Part shown: positions 59,274 through 64,000 of the stretch, one piece after another
Numbering within the stretch: the stretch's first letter is position 1
How the letters are laid out: each line of letters starts with the position of its first letter
Origin: UBA6183 sp964603255
GTDB lineage: Bacteria > Bacteroidota > Bacteroidia > UKL13-3
Assembly (NCBI GenBank): GCA_964603255.1
Contig: CAZRVA010000003.1
Location: 4,366-68,365 of the forward strand
Direction of reading: 5' to 3'
Length of the DNA: 64,000 bases
Program-made: the position numbers and the translations under genes
The notes under the pieces: generated by a model
Told to the model about the DNA's origin: nothing
Seen by the model: the letters and a program-made list of their open reading frames with translations, nothing else
Database searches by the model: none

Positions 59274-59882
59274 ATGGCTAGATACATAGGACCAAAAACC
59301 AAAATTGCTCGTAGATTCAAAGAGGCAATTTACGGACCGGATAAAAATTTCGAAAAGAGAGGAACACCTCCGGGTCAGCACGGTCAATCTCGTAAGAGAG
59401 CTAAATTAACTGAATATGCTGTTCAGTTATACGAAAAGCAAAAAGCAAAATACACTTACGGTGTATTAGAGCGTCAGTTCTATAAAACATTTGAAACCGC
59501 AGCTCGTAAAAAAGGTATTACCGGTGAAAACTTGTTAAAATACCTTGAGGCGCGTTTAGACAATACTGTATATCGTTTGGGTATCGCTAAAACTCGTGCA
59601 GCAGCACGTCAGTTAGTAAGCCATCGTCATATTACAGTTAATGGCAACGTGGTTAATATTCCTTCATACACGCTTCGCCCTGGTGATGTGATTGAAGTTC
59701 GCGAAAAATCAAAAACTTTAGAGGTTATTGTTGATTCGTTAGCTCATGGCAACGCCTCTAAATTTAATTGGGTGAACTGGGATGCTAAGGCTATGAAAGG
59801 TACTTTCTTGGCAATGCCAGAAAGAGATCAAATTCCTGAAAACATCAAGGAACAGTTAATCGTTGAATTGTACTCAAAATAA
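59274..59882 (+). CDS. rpsD: 30S ribosomal protein S4
   Basis: This 202-aa 16S 5'-domain primary binder has an S4 RNA-binding domain (LEARLDNTVYRLGIAKTRA, QLVSHRHITVNG). The N terminus has no Cys zinc cluster. In E. coli S4 represses the alpha operon. Confidence 0.98.
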   Translation: MARYIGPKTKIARRFKEAIYGPDKNFEKRGTPPGQHGQSRKRAKLTEYAVQLYEKQKAKYTYGVLERQFYKTFETAARKKGITGENLLKYLEARLDNTVYRLGIAKTRAAARQLVSHRHITVNGNVVNIPSYTLRPGDVIEVREKSKTLEVIVDSLAHGNASKFNWVNWDAKAMKGTFLAMPERDQIPENIKEQLIVELYSK

Positions 59883-59898
59883 TAATTAAAAATACAAA

Positions 59899-60891
59899 AT
59901 GGCCATTCTCGCTTTTCAAAAACCGGATAAAGTTATTATGCATAAAGAAACTGACTTCTTTGGTCAGTTCGAATTCCGTCCGTTAGAAAAAGGATATGGT
60001 GTTACCATCGGTAACGCTTTAAGGAGAATTCTACTTTCATCTTTAGAAGGTTTTGCTATCACTTCAGTAAAAATTACCGGAGCTGATCATGAATTCTCTA
60101 CCTTAAAAGGAGTAATTGAGGATGTTGTTGAAATCGTATTAAACTTAAAACAAGTTCGTTTTAAGCGTATTATTGATGGTGTAGACAATGAAAAAATCTT
60201 CATCAACATAAAAGGACAAGATGTATTTAATGCCGGTGAAATTGGTAAGCATACCAACACTTTCAAGGTGTTAAACCCTGAGTTGGTTATTTGCCACATG
60301 GATCCATCTGTACATTTAGAGTTGGAGATCACTGTTGAAAAAGGCAGAGGTTACGTTCCTGCAGAGGAAAACAAACCTAAAGATGCTCCAATCGGATTAA
60401 TTCCAATGGATGCTATCTACACTCCAATAAAAAATGTTAAATACAGTGTTGAAGACTTCCGTGTTGAGCAAAAAACCGATTATGAAAAGCTTTTAATCGA
60501 GATTGCCACAGACGGTTCAATTCACCCTGAAGATGCATTGAAAGAGGCAGCTAAAATCCTTATCCAACACTTCATGTTATTCTCTGATGAGTTAATCACC
60601 ATGGATACACAAGTGAAGGAAGTTCCTCAAGAGGTTGATGAAAATGTATTGCACATTCGCAAAATATTAAAAACCCCATTATCTGATTTAGATTTATCTG
60701 TTCGTGCTTACAATTGTTTAAAAGCCGCTGATATCAAAACTTTAGGTGATTTAGTAAGTTATGAAATTGGTGATTTATTGAAGTTCCGTAACTTTGGTAA
60801 GAAATCATTGTCAGAACTTGAAGAATTAGCAAGAGAAAAAGGATTGGTATTTGGAATGGATGTAGCTAAATATTTAGGCAACGAAGAATAA
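59899..60891 (+). CDS. rpoA: DNA-directed RNA polymerase subunit alpha
   Basis: This 330-aa protein has an N-terminal dimerisation domain (about 1-235, with GYGVTIGNALRRILLSSLEG) and a C-terminal domain (about 255-325, LDLSVRAYNCLKAADIKTLG) that contacts UP elements and activators. A small hairpin lies in the 55-bp spacer before rplQ. Confidence 0.98.
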   Translation: MAILAFQKPDKVIMHKETDFFGQFEFRPLEKGYGVTIGNALRRILLSSLEGFAITSVKITGADHEFSTLKGVIEDVVEIVLNLKQVRFKRIIDGVDNEKIFINIKGQDVFNAGEIGKHTNTFKVLNPELVICHMDPSVHLELEITVEKGRGYVPAEENKPKDAPIGLIPMDAIYTPIKNVKYSVEDFRVEQKTDYEKLLIEIATDGSIHPEDALKEAAKILIQHFMLFSDELITMDTQVKEVPQEVDENVLHIRKILKTPLSDLDLSVRAYNCLKAADIKTLGDLVSYEIGDLLKFRNFGKKSLSELEELAREKGLVFGMDVAKYLGNEE

Positions 60892-60907
60892 AAATTAAAT
60901 GATAGAC

Positions 60908-60930
60908 CATAAACCTTAGATGGGTTTATG
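60908..60930 (+). promoter_or_regulatory. Hairpin between rpoA and rplQ
   Basis: An 8-bp stem (CATAAACC at 60908-60915 with GGTTTATG at 60923-60930) has a 7-nt loop and no T-run. It may tune rplQ expression relative to rpoA. Confidence 0.4.
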
Positions 60931-60946
60931 ACAAATTATAAAAGAG

Positions 60947-61423
60947 ATGAGACACGGTAAAACATTTAATCACTTAGGAAGAACAGCTTCGCATCGTAAG
61001 TCAATGCTTTCTAACATGGCAGGCTCGTTAATTCTACATAAACGTATTACTACTACTTTGGCTAAAGCTAAAGAATTAAGAAAGTACGTTGAGCCAATCA
61101 TCAGTAAATCAAAAGAAGACAATACACACTCTCGCAGAACTGTTTTTAGCTACCTAAAAAGCAAAGAAGTTGTTAAAGAACTTTTTGGACCGGTTGCTCA
61201 AAAAGTTGGTGATCGTCCGGGTGGTTACACAAGAATTTTAAAGCTTGTTAACCGTAAAGGTGATAACGCTGAAATGAGTATTATCGAATTGGTAGACTTT
61301 AATGAGGCTATGCTTGCTGAAAAAGGAGCTAAAGCTGCTAAGAAAACTACTCGTAGAGGTCGTAAGCCAGCTGCAAAACCTGCTACTGAATCTAACGATG
61401 CTCCTGCAACTGAAGAAAACTAA
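60947..61423 (+). CDS. rplQ: 50S ribosomal protein L17 with C-terminal extension
   Basis: This 158-aa protein has a conserved core of about 115 residues (MRHGKTFNHLGRTASHRKSML, GDRPGGYTRILKL). The Lys/Ala-rich tail (KKTTRRGRKPAAKP and acidic end) is a frequent Bacteroidota extension. It is the last gene of the super-operon and is followed by a terminator. Confidence 0.97.
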   Translation: MRHGKTFNHLGRTASHRKSMLSNMAGSLILHKRITTTLAKAKELRKYVEPIISKSKEDNTHSRRTVFSYLKSKEVVKELFGPVAQKVGDRPGGYTRILKLVNRKGDNAEMSIIELVDFNEAMLAEKGAKAAKKTTRRGRKPAAKPATESNDAPATEEN

Positions 61424-61444
61424 TATTACTTCAATAAAATTACG

Positions 61445-61476
61445 AAACGGCTAGGTAACACTTAGCCGTTTTTTTA
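61445..61476 (+). terminator. Terminator of the ribosomal super-operon
   Basis: An AACGGCTA/TAGCCGTT stem, extended inward by a G-U and two more pairs, has a short loop and a run of seven T. It lies 22 bp after rplQ. Confidence 0.9.
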
Positions 61477-61489
61477 TTTACTTTAAAGT

Positions 61490-62059
61490 ATGATTATTCA
61501 CGAAAATACGCTCCTATCGGAGGATTTATTTGATAAACATTTTATATGTGATTTAAATGCATGTAAAGGGGCTTGCTGTGTAGAGGGCGACTTTGGTGCT
61601 CCATTAAATGATGTTGAACTAAATATCTTAAATGATTTATTACCCAAAGTAGAGCCTTTTTTAACAGCCGAAGGAATAGCTGTTATTAAAGAAAAAGGGG
61701 TAAGTGAATTAGATAAAGATGGTGATTTGGTAACCACATGTTTACCGTCTGGTGAGTGTGTTTTTGCTATTAGTAATAATGGAATTTTGGCCTGTGGTAT
61801 AGAAAATGCTTGGAAAGCCGGAGCAATAGATTTTCAAAAGCCTATTTCATGCCATTTGTACCCTATAAGAATTAATAAAGTAGGTGATTATGATGCATTG
61901 AATTATCATAAATGGGAAATATGCAAGCCAGCTTGTTCGTTAGGAGAAAAACATAAAACGCCTTTGTACCAGTTTTTAAAAGCACCTTTAATTCGTGCTT
62001 ATGGAGAAGGTTGGTATTATGAGTTGGATGGTATTGCCGAAGCGTTAAAAGAAGAGTAA
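61490..62059 (+). CDS. DUF3109 family cysteine-rich protein
   Basis: This 189-aa soluble protein has DLNACKGACCVEGD near the N terminus, then C-x-x-x-x-x-C (CLPSGEC), CGIENAW, SCHLYPIR and EICKPACSLG. The Cys pattern resembles Fe-S or zinc-binding YkgJ-like proteins, probably binding an iron-sulphur cluster. Function is unknown; it is conserved across Bacteroidota. Its stop is directly adjacent to the convergent gene's stop at 62060. Confidence 0.85.
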   Translation: MIIHENTLLSEDLFDKHFICDLNACKGACCVEGDFGAPLNDVELNILNDLLPKVEPFLTAEGIAVIKEKGVSELDKDGDLVTTCLPSGECVFAISNNGILACGIENAWKAGAIDFQKPISCHLYPIRINKVGDYDALNYHKWEICKPACSLGEKHKTPLYQFLKAPLIRAYGEGWYYELDGIAEALKEE

Positions 62060-63244
62060 TTAAAACTCTGCGTAACGTGTCATGCGGCTGTTAAACTTCC
62101 TAATCATTCTGTCAAATGGCATAGTGGTGTAGTTAATTCGCCTGGTCTTAAAGTAATTTTGTGGATCTCCATCCGTAAATAAACCGAACATTTGTCCCGG
62201 AATGGTGTATGGTTTACCTAACTGATTCATTTTGTTATCGTATACAAATAAACCGTAACTTATTCTATCGCTGTATGCAAATAAATCATTACAAAAGCTT
62301 GCTACCATAAAGTTAGTAGTTGGTGGCGCTGTTATGCTGCTATCAATCTCCAAATTGCTATTTAAGAATATACTTCCCCAATTGCCCATTACAATCTGAT
62401 TTACATTGCTATCAGCGAAGAAATAAATTGGCGTAAAAGAATAATGGCGTTTAAACTCATTAATCACTTTCAAGTTTCTTACGCGCAACTCGTTAACAGC
62501 GTAACTCCTATCACCGTCAATTGTGTACTTGGACAAATCTTTTTCTGATAAAGTTGGAAGCATGACAAATAGGATACCTTTCTGGTACTGTTGAATCTGT
62601 TCCTTAAGTGTTACTTCTCTATTGTCTAGTAAGCGTTTTAAGTCAACTGCATTTAATTTTAATGTCATCTCTATCGTGGAAGTTCGACCTTGAATAAGTG
62701 TGTTATCATTATTGTTCGTAGCACCATAGGTATAACCTAGTTCAAAGTTAACTACTTGAGATAATTGCACAGAAAGACCAGCGTTGATTCCTAAATCAAT
62801 TTGCCCCGATTTGTTGGTGTTGTTTAAAGCATCTGCTTTTACGTAACCACCATCTTTAATAGTCTCGCTTTTTGCACTGAGCAAATACCCCGGACGAACT
62901 CCTAAAAATAACCTCAATGCATCATCACCAAACAAAGAAAAATAGCTGTTTAAATTAAAATCAAGATGGTGTAAGGTGTATCTGTTATCGTTTTGCTTTT
63001 CTTTAAAACCTGTAATAGAGTATGTAGGTTCAACAGCCAAGGTGATTACATTGGTCATTTTTTTTGAGCCAAACGCACCTATACTATAAAAACCACTACC
63101 GTTGTATTTACCGTATTGAGTGCCAATGGTGCTCATGTTTAAAGTTGCCCTTACGCCATAATCAAATAGAGACTGAGCCTTTGTATTGGTTACTACAAAA
63201 AGCAAAATAATTATACTGTATATGCTAAGTTGATTCAATTTCAT
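62060..63244 (-). CDS. Two-domain outer-membrane protein: N-terminal beta-barrel plus uncharacterised C-terminal domain
   Basis: This 394-aa protein has a signal peptide (about 1-24, NTKAQ). Residues about 25-200 form an outer-membrane barrel-like region (alternating strands, GVRPGYLL, GINAGLSVQL). Residues about 205-394 form a second domain with KGILFVMLPTLSEKDL, FKRHYSFTPIYFFADS and a C-terminal Arg/aromatic stretch. A similar PVYFF-type domain occurs in other Bacteroidota hypothetical proteins, but I know of no function. It lies 6 bp downstream of queG on the minus strand, probably in the same operon. Confidence 0.65.
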   Translation of the reverse strand: MKLNQLSIYSIIILLFVVTNTKAQSLFDYGVRATLNMSTIGTQYGKYNGSGFYSIGAFGSKKMTNVITLAVEPTYSITGFKEKQNDNRYTLHHLDFNLNSYFSLFGDDALRLFLGVRPGYLLSAKSETIKDGGYVKADALNNTNKSGQIDLGINAGLSVQLSQVVNFELGYTYGATNNNDNTLIQGRTSTIEMTLKLNAVDLKRLLDNREVTLKEQIQQYQKGILFVMLPTLSEKDLSKYTIDGDRSYAVNELRVRNLKVINEFKRHYSFTPIYFFADSNVNQIVMGNWGSIFLNSNLEIDSSITAPPTTNFMVASFCNDLFAYSDRISYGLFVYDNKMNQLGKPYTIPGQMFGLFTDGDPQNYFKTRRINYTTMPFDRMIRKFNSRMTRYAEF

Positions 63245-63250
63245 GCGCTG

Positions 63251-64000
63251 CTAATTTACTATAAAGTCAATATTTCTTTTTAAACCGTTGTATTTGGTGC
63301 GCTTTACAGGCGAATTTTTAAAAACTTTTTTAAAAACATCCTCGGTAAGTTCTATCCAATCTTGTTTGGTAAAGCCCATTAATTCTTTATTGGGCGCAAA
63401 CTCTGGCTCATTGTTAGGTGTGGCAAATCTATTCCATGGGCATACATCTTGGCACACATCACAACCAAACATCCAATTATCTAATTTGCCTTTTGCATCA
63501 TTCGGAAGTGCATCTTTTAACTCAATTGTGTAGTATGAAATACATTTACTCCCATCAATAATACTTGGGCTAATAATTGCCTCTGTAGGGCAAGCATCAA
63601 TACAGGCAGTACAAGTTCCACAGTGGTTTGTAGCTATTTTTTTATCAGCAGGTAATTCTAAATCAATAATCAACTCGCTTAAAAAATAAAACGAGCCACT
63701 GCCTTTATTAATCAGGTTGCCGTTTTTGCCAATCCAACCTAATCCACTTTTAGCCGCCCAAGCACGCTCTAATACAGGAGCAGAATCAACAAAAGCTCTA
63801 CCATTAACTTCACCAATATGTTCTCGAATCCAATTAATCAGTTCGTGCAATTTGGATTTTAATACATCGTGGTAATCTTGTCCGTAAGCATACTTGCTTA
63901 TTTTAGGTGCGGCAATATCGTTTTGTTTTCGGGTTGAGTAATAATTAAACAAAAGCGATACCACTGTTTTTGCTCCATCAACCAATAACCTCGGGTCTAA
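63251..64000 (-). CDS. queG: Epoxyqueuosine reductase, 5' end beyond the window
   Basis: The reading frame continues to the window edge, so about 60 N-terminal residues are missing. QueG reduces epoxyqueuosine to queuosine in tRNA using cobalamin and two [4Fe-4S] clusters. DPRLLVDGAKTVV, the substrate-site region YHDVLKSKLHEL and PVLERAWAAKSGLGWIGKNG, and the ferredoxin-like CGTCTACIDACP and CDVCQDVCPWN clusters all match. Full-length QueG is about 310 aa. Confidence 0.95.
   Translation of the reverse strand, partial: LDPRLLVDGAKTVVSLLFNYYSTRKQNDIAAPKISKYAYGQDYHDVLKSKLHELINWIREHIGEVNGRAFVDSAPVLERAWAAKSGLGWIGKNGNLINKGSGSFYFLSELIIDLELPADKKIATNHCGTCTACIDACPTEAIISPSIIDGSKCISYYTIELKDALPNDAKGKLDNWMFGCDVCQDVCPWNRFATPNNEPEFAPNKELMGFTKQDWIELTEDVFKKVFKNSPVKRTKYNGLKRNIDFIVN

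Overview
The window is a stretch of a Bacteroidota (Bacteroidetes) chromosome, AT-rich by eye, most likely from a draft or metagenome-derived assembly. The evidence for Bacteroidota is a CarboxypepD_reg-like/TonB-dependent receptor, a large secreted protein with a sorting-domain-like C terminus and a PorV/PorQ-type barrel; promoters of the TTG-N18-21-TAnnTTTG type; few Shine-Dalgarno sequences; and the fusA-rpsJ junction without tuf. I cannot name a genus. Two runs of N interrupt the sequence: 10 N at 3423-3432 and 100 N at 45085-45184. The second is flanked by an exact 55-bp duplication, so it looks like two overlapping contig ends that were never merged.

Layout. 1-3797: end of a probable deoC, a SPOR protein, a four-helix-bundle gene flanked by inverted repeats, a fumarylacetoacetase-family enzyme, a Crp/Fnr regulator and a membrane protein broken by the short gap. 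3872-10469: a fasciclin protein, tRNA-Met, a GH25 lysozyme, pdxA and an M17 aminopeptidase on the minus strand, and rsmA-mgtE on the plus strand. 10527-20456: a 2-hydroxyacid dehydrogenase, then a tight trio (TonB receptor, 1294-aa secreted protein, PorV-like barrel) that looks like one outer-membrane/secretion unit. 20556-26868: greA, HIT, ruvC, a flippase-like membrane protein with a GT2, an MDR oxidoreductase and an acyltransferase. 26869-28868 is a low-density patch with a gene relic, a small lipoprotein, a TRIC channel gene and a MITE-like repeat. 28869-32509: SDR, rnhB, ferritin and fhs on the minus strand.

32527-37694 is a small exopolysaccharide/O-antigen-type cluster: GT4, a Wzx-like flippase, a Wzz-like co-polymerase and an O-antigen-ligase-like polymerase. 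Alanine dehydrogenase follows. 39129-43832 is the classic DUF177-rpmF-plsX-fabH-accB-accC fatty-acid initiation cluster.

44137-61423 is a continuous fused str-S10-spc-alpha ribosomal super-operon (rpsL to rplQ) with fusA, secY, infA and rpoA. It lacks tuf, map and adk. It has two promoters and an attenuator-like hairpin upstream, a strong 19-bp hairpin between rpsN and rpsH, an exceptional Shine-Dalgarno before rplF and an internal promoter before infA. The window closes with a DUF3109 protein, an unusual two-domain outer-membrane protein and the truncated queG.

Most of the window is housekeeping. I did not find a clear new defence or mobile system. The best candidates for new biology are the RNA-level structures in the ribosomal operon, the inverted-repeat cassette around the four-helix-bundle gene, and the receptor/secreted protein/PorV trio.
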